Source: a bacterium (GTDB taxonomy: Bacteria > Bacillota_I > Bacilli_A > RF39 > UBA660). From it: 37,570 nt of DNA. Below, one piece after another: positions 7,169 to 14,274 of this stretch. Where the stretch lies: positions 1-37,570 of the forward strand of contig JAQXRJ010000026.1 in NCBI GenBank assembly GCA_029218465.1, written 5' to 3'. Below the pieces are notes generated by a model. The model made no database searches. It worked only from the letters and a program-made list of their open reading frames with translations, and was not told where the DNA came from. The position numbers and the translations under genes are program-made. Within the stretch, counting starts at the first letter, position 1, and every line of letters starts with the position of its first letter.

Positions 7169-8755
7169 ATGATTCAATTAAATAATGTTACATTAAAGTT
7201 TGGCAAAAGAACTTTATTTGAAGATGTTAATATTAAATTTATAAATGGTAATTGTTATGGACTTATAGGTGCAAATGGTGCAGGTAAATCTACATTTTTA
7301 AAATTATTATCTGGTGAGATTGAAACAACTCATGGTGAAATATCTATTACTAAAGGGGAAAGAATAGCTGTATTGCAACAAGATCATAATAAGTATAATG
7401 ATGAAAGAGTTATTGATACAGTAATTATGGGAAATTCTAGACTTTATCAAATAATGAAAGAAAAAGAAGAATTATATTCTCATACTGAATTTACTGACGA
7501 AGATGGTATAAGACTAGGTAATTTAGAAGCAGAATTTGCTGAAGCGAATGGATGGGAGGCAGAAAGTGATGCCGCCGAACTTTTAGGAAATTTGGGAGTT
7601 GATGTATCGTTTCACTATGAATTAATGAAAGATCTTCCTAACAATAAAAAGGTAAAAGTATTATTAGCTCAAGCTTTATTTGGAAACCCTGATATACTTT
7701 TACTTGATGAACCTACAAATGATTTAGATATTAGTGCAATTAATTGGCTTGAAGAATTCTTGATTAATTTTAATAATACTGTAATAGTTGTATCGCATGA
7801 TAGACATTTTTTAAATAAAGTATGTACTCATATTGCTGATATTGATTATAATAAGATAAAACTATATATTGGTAATTATGACTTTTGGTATCAGTCTAGT
7901 GAGTTGGCACTTAAGCAAATGAAAGAATCTAATAAGAAAAAAGAAGATAAAATTAAAGAATTACAGTTATTTATTCAAAGATTCTCTGCAAATGCATCTA
8001 AATCTAAGCAAGCAACATCAAGAAAAAAAATGTTGGAAAAAATAGAACTTGATGAGATTGTACCATCATCAAGAAAATATCCATATATAGATTTTAAAAT
8101 AGAAAGACCAAGTGGAAATGAAATATTAACTGTTAAAAATATTTCAAAAACTGTTGACGGAAAGAAAATACTAAACAATATAAATTTTACAGTTTTAAGA
8201 GGAGATAAAATTGCTTTTGTAGGAGATAATAATATAGCTAAAACGTTATTATTTAAAATTATTTGTGGTGAGGAAAAACCTGATAGTGGAGAAATAATCT
8301 TTGGAAAAACTATAAAAACGTCCTATTATCCTCAAGATAATACAGATTATTTTAAAAGTGATAAGTCTATTTTAGAATGGATTAGCAGTTTTTATAATAT
8401 AGATGATGAAACAGTATTAAGGGGCTTTTTAGGAAGAATGTTATTCTCTAAAGAAGATGTTTTTAAAAAGGTTTCTGTTTTATCAGGAGGTGAAAGGGCA
8501 AGGTGCATGTTATCTAAATGTATGTTGGATAATCCTAACTTTTTAATATTAGATGAACCTACAAATCATTTGGATCTAGAAAGTATTACTTCACTTAATA
8601 ACGGTCTTACTAAATTTAATGGTGAAATGTTGTTCTCTTCGAAAGATCATGAATTTACACAAACTATTGCAAATAGAATAATAGAAATAAAAGAAAGTGG
8701 AATAATTGACAGAAAAACAACATATGATGATTATTTAGAAAGTAAAAATAGTTAA
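7169..8755 (+). CDS. ABC-F ATPase, YbiT-type, with one degenerate ATP site
   Basis: A 528-residue cytosolic protein with two ATP-binding domains and no membrane segments; ABC-F proteins act on the ribosomal E site. Domain 1 has Walker A GANGAGKST (34-42), Walker B D180-E181 and H-loop H210, but its signature is L156-P-N-N-K rather than LSGGQ. The linker (about 245-290) contains the YbiT-type 'RFSANASKSKQATSR' element. Domain 2 has a weak Walker A (G352-D-N-N-I-A-K358-T-L), a good signature (L438-S-G-G-E), Walker B D462-E463, and S-K492-D where an H-loop histidine is expected. The composite site built from domain 2 and signature 1 is therefore degenerate, while the other site looks complete. 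Degenerate signature 1 is normal in this subfamily; the K492 change is not one I expect. Confidence 0.88.
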   Translation: MIQLNNVTLKFGKRTLFEDVNIKFINGNCYGLIGANGAGKSTFLKLLSGEIETTHGEISITKGERIAVLQQDHNKYNDERVIDTVIMGNSRLYQIMKEKEELYSHTEFTDEDGIRLGNLEAEFAEANGWEAESDAAELLGNLGVDVSFHYELMKDLPNNKKVKVLLAQALFGNPDILLLDEPTNDLDISAINWLEEFLINFNNTVIVVSHDRHFLNKVCTHIADIDYNKIKLYIGNYDFWYQSSELALKQMKESNKKKEDKIKELQLFIQRFSANASKSKQATSRKKMLEKIELDEIVPSSRKYPYIDFKIERPSGNEILTVKNISKTVDGKKILNNINFTVLRGDKIAFVGDNNIAKTLLFKIICGEEKPDSGEIIFGKTIKTSYYPQDNTDYFKSDKSILEWISSFYNIDDETVLRGFLGRMLFSKEDVFKKVSVLSGGERARCMLSKCMLDNPNFLILDEPTNHLDLESITSLNNGLTKFNGEMLFSSKDHEFTQTIANRIIEIKESGIIDRKTTYDDYLESKNS

Positions 8756-8806
8756 ACAAATTAATAATAAAAAAATAGCTTCATATAATATTATGGAGGT
8801 ATTATT

Positions 8807-9091
8807 ATGAATAATATTACTGTAACAGAGCTTAGAAATCTAATTCCCAGAGTTAAGATAATAGATATTAGAGACAATTATGAATATAATTTGGGTAATA
8901 TTCCTACATCAAAGAATATTCCCAAAAACTTTTTAGTTACTAATCCAAATTTGTATTTAAATCAAGAGGATACATATTATGTTTATTGTCAATATGGTAA
9001 TTCAAGTGGCAAAGTCTGTAATAAGTTGAACGAACAAGGATATAAAGTTATTAATGTATTAGGTGGTTATAACGAATATAAAAACATATAG
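8807..9091 (+). CDS. Rhodanese-domain protein
   Basis: A single 94-residue rhodanese domain without a signal peptide. It begins with the typical 'TVTELRN...KIIDIRDNYEYNLGNI' half and ends with 'VLGGYNEYKN'. The active loop is C-Q-Y-G-N-S-S, with the cysteine in the position that carries persulfide sulfur. Such small proteins move sulfane sulfur in thiosulfate, tRNA thiolation or redox pathways; the partner here is unknown. GGAGGT 6 bases before the ATG is a strong ribosome binding site, and a TATAAT box lies at 8784-8789. It converges with the next gene with no gap and no visible terminator. Confidence 0.85.
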   Translation: MNNITVTELRNLIPRVKIIDIRDNYEYNLGNIPTSKNIPKNFLVTNPNLYLNQEDTYYVYCQYGNSSGKVCNKLNEQGYKVINVLGGYNEYKNI

Positions 9092-9598
9092 TTACTTAAT
9101 AAAACCATTTTGTACTAATTTTGTTTCAGTAACAATTAGAAATGAGTCTTTATCATGTGAAATAACAATATTTCTCAAATGATTTAGGCTTTTATTTTTT
9201 ATTTCAATGAATAACATATATTTTTCTTTTTCATCTTTTCCATTTACTTTAATAACAGATACTCCATATCCATGTTTTCTTATTATATTAACTAAATTAT
9301 ATTTAGAAGTAATTATTTGAATGCTTAGATTTCCTTCAATAAATTTATTTGATAATATTGAGCCAATGTATGTCCCTGTAGCAAATCCTAATGAATAAGA
9401 TGTCGCAATCCATATACTTTCTATATCTGTATTAAGTGCTTCTCTTACAATAATAAACCATACAAAAACTTCTAAAAAACCAATTATACTTGCATATAAG
9501 GATTTTCCTTTAACAGTTATTATTGTTCTAAAGGTACCTAAAGATACATCAATTATTCTTACGAAAAATATTTTTAAACATAATAGTAATAAACTCAT
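9092..9598 (-). CDS. UPF0316 (DUF2179/DUF5698) membrane protein
   Basis: A 168-residue protein with about three membrane segments in the first 90 residues and a small soluble C-terminal domain. The block 'IIDVSLGTFRT...VKGKSLYASIIGFLEVFVWFIIVREAL' and the following 'GFATGTYIGS' are the hallmark of the UPF0316 family; the C-terminus matches DUF2179, a small alpha/beta domain also found in YitT-type proteins. Function is unknown. I place the start at 9598 because GGTGAT lies just upstream; an in-frame ATG at 9709 would add 37 residues but would overlap the divergent gene. Confidence 0.82.
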   Translation of the reverse strand: MSLLLLCLKIFFVRIIDVSLGTFRTIITVKGKSLYASIIGFLEVFVWFIIVREALNTDIESIWIATSYSLGFATGTYIGSILSNKFIEGNLSIQIITSKYNLVNIIRKHGYGVSVIKVNGKDEKEKYMLFIEIKNKSLNHLRNIVISHDKDSFLIVTETKLVQNGFIK

Positions 9599-9664
9599 GA
9601 ATATCACCAACAATATTATGTGTAAATGTTCATTTATTATGTTTAAAAATATAAACTTTTGTAT

Positions 9665-9670
9665 TATAAT
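9665..9670 (+). promoter_or_regulatory. -10 box of the VTT-domain gene
   Basis: TATAAT, with TTTAAA 17 bases upstream (9642-9647) as a weak -35, 22 bases before the start codon. Confidence 0.4.
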
Positions 9671-9691
9671 AAATAATGAAAGGTGAGAATA

Positions 9692-10255
9692 ATGATAGAT
9701 ATAATTCAAGATTTTGTTAATAATACGGTTATTTACTTACAACAATTTGGAATATTATTTGGATGTTTTATAGTAATTCTTGAATCTATTATACCAGCTT
9801 TGCCACTTGGTGTATTTATTGCTTTTAATATTATGGCTTTTGGAAATGTAGTTGGTTTTATAATATCTTGGATTTCAACTTGTTTTGGCTGTTGTTTATC
9901 TTTTTTTGTGTTTAGAAAATTCTTTTCAAAAAGAATTTATAAACATCCTAAATTGGTAAAAATAAATAATACTTTAAAAAAAATTAGTTTTACCAATCTA
10001 GTACTCATTATAGCTTTACCTTTTTCACCGGCTTTTTTAATAAACATTGCCTGTGGAATTTCAAAAACCAGTTTTAAGAAATATATATCAGCAATTCTAC
10101 TTGGAAAGCTGTCAATAGTATATTTTTGGGGATTTATATCAAAAAGCTTTTTAGAGAGTATAACTGATATAAAAACAATGTGTATTTTAGTAATATTGTT
10201 ATTAATTAGTTATATTGTATCTAAAATAGTAAACAGGAAATTAAATATTGAGTAG
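9692..10255 (+). CDS. VTT-domain (TVP38/DedA-like) membrane protein
   Basis: A 187-residue polytopic protein with about five hydrophobic segments. The central part, with 'ESIIPALPLGVFIAFNIMAFG' and a later 'ALPFSPAFLINIACGIS' re-entrant segment, matches the VTT (SNARE-associated/TVP38/DedA) domain. Members of this superfamily are thought to scramble or flip lipids, including undecaprenyl phosphate in some DedA proteins. The substrate cannot be assigned here. AAAGGTGAG precedes ATG 9692. RmuC follows after 9 bases, likely in the same operon. Confidence 0.8.
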   Translation: MIDIIQDFVNNTVIYLQQFGILFGCFIVILESIIPALPLGVFIAFNIMAFGNVVGFIISWISTCFGCCLSFFVFRKFFSKRIYKHPKLVKINNTLKKISFTNLVLIIALPFSPAFLINIACGISKTSFKKYISAILLGKLSIVYFWGFISKSFLESITDIKTMCILVILLLISYIVSKIVNRKLNIE

Positions 10256-10264
10256 GAGTATTAT

Positions 10265-11356
10265 ATGGAGTATATTGTAATTGGATTATTAATTATTCTT
10301 ATTATTTTGGTTGTTATTTTAATTATGAAATATAAAAATAATTATAGTAATGAAGCAAATATGACAGAAAGACTTGGTAGATTTGAAGTTAATATTAATA
10401 AAGAAATAAATGATTTTAAAAATGATTTAAGTAAAACTTTGTTTGAAGATTTTGAAAAGCTAAATAAGAATGTTGAATTTAGACTTAATGTTATAAATGA
10501 TAAAGTTAATGAACGTCTTGATCAAAACTTTGAAAAAACAAATAAAACATTTACTAACGTCTTAGAAAGATTAAGTAAAATTGATGAAGCTCAAAAAAAA
10601 ATAGAAGTTTTATCAAATGATATTGTATCATTACAAAGTATTTTAACTGATAAAAAAAGTAGAGGTATTTTTGGAGAAGTTAATTTAAAACACATACTTG
10701 TTAGTGTTTTTGGAGAAAAAAATGATAATATTTATAAGCTTCAATATACTTTGCCAAATTCTACCATTGTTGACTCTATTCTTTTCGCACCAGAACCGCT
10801 TGGTACAATTGCTATTGATTCTAAATTTCCTTTAGAAAACTATAGAATGATGGTGGATAAAAAAATTTCACAAGAAGATAGGCTTCGTTTTGAAAAAATG
10901 TTTAAAATGGATGTAAAAAAACATATAGATGCAATTGCTTCTAAATATATTATTGATGGTTTTACATCTAATCAAGCAATTATGTTTTTACCAGCTGAGG
11001 CTATTTTTGCAGAAATAAATGCATATCATCCGGATATAATTGAATATGCTTATAAAAAGAAAGTATGGATTACTTCACCAACAACATTAATATCAACTTT
11101 AACAGTAATTCAGATGATCATGAAAAATATTGAGAGAGATAAGTATACGTCTATTATTCATGATGAATTGAATAAATTAGGAATCGAATTTTCAAGATAT
11201 AAAGATAGATGGGATAAACTTGCAAAAAGCATCCAAAATGTTAATAAAGATGTTGAAAGTGTTTATATAACAACAGAAAAAATATCTAAAAAGTTTGATA
11301 TTATTAGTGGAGTAGAATTAGAAAAATTAGATATGAGGAGTGATAAAAATGAATAA
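10265..11356 (+). CDS. rmuC: RmuC-family DNA recombination protein
   Basis: A 363-residue protein with an N-terminal membrane helix (about 4-21), a coiled-coil stretch (about 30-130) and a C-terminal RmuC domain related to PD-(D/E)XK nucleases. Recognisable segments are 'SRGIFGEVNLKHIL', 'DSILFAPEPLGTIAIDSKFPLENY' (with the nuclease-like D and D-S-K) and 'IMFLPAEAIFAEI'. RmuC proteins limit inversions at short inverted repeats in E. coli. The start follows GAGTAGGAG. Its 3' end overlaps the next gene by 8 bases. Confidence 0.9.
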   Translation: MEYIVIGLLIILIILVVILIMKYKNNYSNEANMTERLGRFEVNINKEINDFKNDLSKTLFEDFEKLNKNVEFRLNVINDKVNERLDQNFEKTNKTFTNVLERLSKIDEAQKKIEVLSNDIVSLQSILTDKKSRGIFGEVNLKHILVSVFGEKNDNIYKLQYTLPNSTIVDSILFAPEPLGTIAIDSKFPLENYRMMVDKKISQEDRLRFEKMFKMDVKKHIDAIASKYIIDGFTSNQAIMFLPAEAIFAEINAYHPDIIEYAYKKKVWITSPTTLISTLTVIQMIMKNIERDKYTSIIHDELNKLGIEFSRYKDRWDKLAKSIQNVNKDVESVYITTEKISKKFDIISGVELEKLDMRSDKNE

Positions 11357-11987
11357 AATTTTTTCGAGAGTCTTTATGTGGCTTTCAGTTGGACTTTTTG
11401 TTTCCTTTGGAGTTGGATTTTATGTTTCAACTAATGAAAACTTAATAGTAAACGTATTTGGTAAGTATTATGTGTTTTTAATATTACTTGAATTAGCTTG
11501 TGCTTTTGTTTTTTCTATATTTATTAAGAAACTGTCTAAGCCACTTACAATAATTCTATATTTGGTATATTCGTTCATAACTGGGCTAACATTGTCAAGC
11601 ATTTTTTTAGTATATGAGATATATTCCATAGTATTTATATTTTTAATAGTAGGGATTATTTTTGCTATACTTTCTATATATGGATATAAAACAGACAAAG
11701 ATATCACAAAAATATCAACATTATTAATGTTTGGCCTTATTGGTCTAGTTATTATGACATTTATTAACATATTTATTTTTAAAAGTAACTTGTTTGATAT
11801 ATTGCTAACCATTATAAGTATTGTTATATTTATGGGCTATATTATTTATGATATAAACGTTTTAAAAAGAAGACTATACGATATAGATGAAGATAAGCTT
11901 GCAGTATATGGTGCTTTTCAGCTTTATCTAGACTTTATTAATTTATTTTTTGATTTATTACGACTATTCGGAGATTCTAAAGATTAG
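11349..11987 (+). CDS. Bax inhibitor-1/YccA family membrane protein
   Basis: A 212-residue protein with about seven membrane segments. The C-terminal segment has the family pattern of 'YIIYDINVLKRRLY' followed by 'AVYGAFQLYLDFINLFFDLLRLFG', where acidic residues of the di-aspartyl pH sensor of BI-1 proteins lie. Bacterial members act as pH-sensitive calcium leak channels (YetJ) or associate with FtsH (YccA). The start is ATG 11349, 8 bases after GAGGAG, inside the end of rmuC. A terminator begins within the last codons. Confidence 0.88.
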   Translation: MNKIFSRVFMWLSVGLFVSFGVGFYVSTNENLIVNVFGKYYVFLILLELACAFVFSIFIKKLSKPLTIILYLVYSFITGLTLSSIFLVYEIYSIVFIFLIVGIIFAILSIYGYKTDKDITKISTLLMFGLIGLVIMTFINIFIFKSNLFDILLTIISIVIFMGYIIYDINVLKRRLYDIDEDKLAVYGAFQLYLDFINLFFDLLRLFGDSKD

Positions 11988-11998
11988 AATCTTTTTTG
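11972..11998 (+). terminator. Terminator of the rmuC/BI-1 operon
   Basis: AGATTCT (11972-11978) and AGAATCT (11986-11992) form a 7-bp stem followed by a T-run. The stop codon lies inside it. Confidence 0.85.
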
Positions 11999-12065
11999 AA
12001 TATTTTTTTCTTATAAATACATAATATTATTGTAATTTAAATCATAAATTTTTATAGGTGGGAAA

Positions 12066-12269
12066 ATGACTAGATTGTTTTTCTTCTTATTAGGATTTGG
12101 ACTTTCAATAATAGGTTTTATGTATGTAGTTTTATATTTAAACTTAATTCCTATAGGGTATACATTTGTTGAATATCTAGATTTTATTATTAAACGGCCA
12201 GAATGTATTTTAGGATTTATAGGATTTATGATATTAAATGTTACTATATTTTATAAGGAGAAATTTTAA
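12066..12269 (+). CDS. Small membrane protein, function unknown
   Basis: A 67-residue protein with two hydrophobic segments (about 3-29 and 46-62) joined by a short loop carrying F-V-E-Y-L-D-F-I-I-K-R-P-E. I do not recognise a family. GGTGGG precedes the ATG. The stop TAA overlaps the ATG of the DUF3603 gene by one base, so the pair is translationally coupled. Confidence 0.75.
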   Translation: MTRLFFFLLGFGLSIIGFMYVVLYLNLIPIGYTFVEYLDFIIKRPECILGFIGFMILNVTIFYKEKF

Positions 12270-12916
12270 TGGTATATATATATGATATTTTACTTAATTT
12301 CACAAATGGAAAATTATATGATTTTTTTGAATGGAATAAAACGGATAAATTAGAACATGTTAAGAAAATTCCGCTTTTTAGAGTTGAAAAAGGTATAATT
12401 AATAAATTTTGTTACTATGAAATAAAAGTAGATCAAAGTTTTATGTCTAAATTATATAATATGACAGATGTTTATACATCAAGAAGCATTAATAAAATTC
12501 CTTATGCTTGCTTATTATGTGATGGATTAAATGCGATCGCTATAAAAATAGACAAGGATGGCATTGTAAAGTATAGAAGCAAATTGTTGCTTGATGAAGA
12601 AGATGAAATTTTATGTATTTGTCAAAAACTTAATGTAACAAATTTGAATTGCTCTGAGATAAGAAAAATATATACAGAAAATTTTTTAACAAGAAAAGAA
12701 ACAAAAATAAAAAATTATCTTTTAAAAGAACTTCAAAGTATATATAAAAATAAGAAGTATGAAGAGTTAAAATATTTATATACTGAATATTATAACTTGA
12801 AAAGTGATGATATTGAATTTATATATAAAAGTCTAATTGATAATATTACAAATGAAACTAATCCTAAACAAAATGAATTATACGACTTGTTGCAATTAAT
12901 TGGTAATAAAAATTAA
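12269..12916 (+). CDS. DUF3603 family protein
   Basis: A 215-residue soluble protein. The opening 'VYIYDILLNFTNGKLYDFFEW' with 'KIPLFRV' shortly after, a central 'ACLLCDGLNAIAIKID' segment and a 'FLTRKETKIKNYLLKEL' stretch match the DUF3603 layout known from Bacillus relatives. The family is uncharacterised. The gene is coupled to the small membrane protein upstream (overlap of one base, AAGGAG 7 bases before the start). The C-terminal third is helical and charged. Confidence 0.7.
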   Translation: MVYIYDILLNFTNGKLYDFFEWNKTDKLEHVKKIPLFRVEKGIINKFCYYEIKVDQSFMSKLYNMTDVYTSRSINKIPYACLLCDGLNAIAIKIDKDGIVKYRSKLLLDEEDEILCICQKLNVTNLNCSEIRKIYTENFLTRKETKIKNYLLKELQSIYKNKKYEELKYLYTEYYNLKSDDIEFIYKSLIDNITNETNPKQNELYDLLQLIGNKN

Positions 12917-12971
12917 TTTGCAATAAGTCTTTTTAATGATATAATTATTTTAGAATAGAGGCGAAATAACA

Positions 12972-13307
12972 ATGAAAAAAAAAGGATTTACTTTAGTTGA
13001 ATTACTTGCTACGATAACTATTTTAGGAGTAATAATGATTATTGCTGTTCCTTCATATAATAGATATATAGAAAATGCAAGAAAAAAGAAATGTGATGCA
13101 GATAAAATGGCTATTATTGATGCTGGAAAGGCTTACATTACTCAGAAAATATATAAAAATGAAACACTAAGAACAGAAATTAAAGTGGGGGATTTAAATT
13201 TAGATAAAAGTTTTGAAAAGTATGGTGAAATTACTTTGAAATATGATAGTACTAATTATATTTATTATATAGAAGACAATAATGCTTTCAATGACATATG
13301 CAAATAA
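12972..13307 (+). CDS. Orphan type IV prepilin-like protein
   Basis: A 111-residue protein with a textbook class III signal: a short basic leader M-K-K-K-G, then F-T-L-V-E-L-L after the glycine cleavage site, with the E5 residue, and a hydrophobic helix to about residue 28. A small C-terminal domain follows, with a pair of cysteines (about 36 and 110) that could form a disulfide. Such proteins are cut and N-methylated by a prepilin peptidase and build pili or competence pseudopili (ComGC-like). No peptidase, ATPase or platform gene is nearby, so the machinery must lie elsewhere. GAGGCG precedes the ATG. Confidence 0.85.
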   Translation: MKKKGFTLVELLATITILGVIMIIAVPSYNRYIENARKKKCDADKMAIIDAGKAYITQKIYKNETLRTEIKVGDLNLDKSFEKYGEITLKYDSTNYIYYIEDNNAFNDICK

Positions 13308-13333
13308 TGTAAAGTGATTTACATTGTTTTTTT
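13306..13333 (+). terminator. First of two tandem terminators after the prepilin gene
   Basis: AATGTAAA-GTGA-TTTACATT (13306-13325) is followed by a T-run. The first arm overlaps the stop codon. Confidence 0.8.
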
Positions 13334-13355
13334 GTAAATTGCTTTACATTTTTGT
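13333..13355 (+). terminator. Second tandem terminator
   Basis: TGTAAA-TTGC-TTTACA (13333-13348) is followed by TTTTTG. Its arms repeat those of the first hairpin, so the two can also pair with each other. Confidence 0.7.
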
Positions 13356-13389
13356 TTTTAGCTTGTATGATTATTATGGTGAATAAAGT

Positions 13390-14115
13390 ATGAATAAAAA
13401 AAATTGTATTATATATTTTATAGACTTTATTTTAGTTGTATTGATAATTATTAATTTAGTAAATTATATTAATGTTAAACCTAGTTGTAAATCTATTATT
13501 ATAAATAATCAGTATAACGATTATTATTTGTCAAGTAATTATTTAGAGAAAAAAGTTGATACAGTAGAAGACTACGCTGAAGTAACTGAAGATATTTCAA
13601 CAGAAATTGTGGATAAAAATTACAATAATCAAGTTGTTACGGAAAAGAAACAAGAGGTTGTCGAAAAAAAAGAAATAGAATCAAAAAATAATGAAAAAAA
13701 GGAAACTATTGTTACAGATGAAAATGAGGAAAAAAATAATACTTCTAATAATAATTATAATGTTATAGAAACATTAATAGGTAAAATCTCAGGATATGGT
13801 CCTGATTGTTATGGATGTACATCTAATAAAACTTCATCTGGAAGATATATTGGTGATGGGCAAATTTATTATGAAGATAAAACTTTTGGAAAAGTAAGGA
13901 TAGTTTCAGCAGATAAAAAATATCCTTATGGCACAATTGTTAGAATAATTAACTACTACGATGAGGAAGTATATGCAATTGTTCTCGATAGAGGCGGAGA
14001 TATAGGAACAAATAAAAAATTTATGTTTGATTTGCTTTTTGAAAGTGAAAAGGAGGCTATAAAAAAAGGAAGTAAAAGTAATGTAAAATTTGAAATATTA
14101 AGATTAGGATATTAG
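13390..14115 (+). CDS. Membrane-anchored 3D-domain (double-psi barrel) protein
   Basis: A 241-residue protein with an N-terminal membrane anchor (about 8-27), a long, charged, Lys/Glu/Asn-rich linker (about 45-130) and a C-terminal domain of about 110 residues. The latter begins 'GKISGYGPDCYGCTSNKTSSG' and continues with 'VRIVSADKKYPYGTIVRI' and 'AIVLDRGGDIG...FDLLF', the pattern of 3D/RlpA-like double-psi beta-barrel domains found in cell-wall hydrolases related to lytic transglycosylases. The Asp residues of the barrel (D of DRGG and of FDLLF) are retained. It most likely acts on peptidoglycan outside the membrane. No clear ribosome binding site is visible. Confidence 0.72.
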   Translation: MNKKNCIIYFIDFILVVLIIINLVNYINVKPSCKSIIINNQYNDYYLSSNYLEKKVDTVEDYAEVTEDISTEIVDKNYNNQVVTEKKQEVVEKKEIESKNNEKKETIVTDENEEKNNTSNNNYNVIETLIGKISGYGPDCYGCTSNKTSSGRYIGDGQIYYEDKTFGKVRIVSADKKYPYGTIVRIINYYDEEVYAIVLDRGGDIGTNKKFMFDLLFESEKEAIKKGSKSNVKFEILRLGY

Positions 14116-14116
14116 C

Positions 14117-14141
14117 AAAGAAATTATTCTTTTTGTTTTTT
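14117..14141 (+). terminator. Terminator of the 3D-domain gene
   Basis: AAAGAA (14117-14122) and TTCTTT (14127-14132) around an ATTA loop, followed by TTGTTTTTT. Confidence 0.6.
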
Positions 14142-14274
14142 AGTTATGTACGAATAATAATAAGCTCTATATTTATTTAAGTGCATTTTATAAAAAATTA
14201 TTATAGATTATAATTTTACTAACTTTTTTAAATTTTATAGACTAATTATGTTACAAATATTATGGAGGATATAT

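Noticed and set aside
11468-11812. 114-codon minus-strand frame
   Set aside because: Antisense shadow of the Bax inhibitor-1 family gene, with no start signals.
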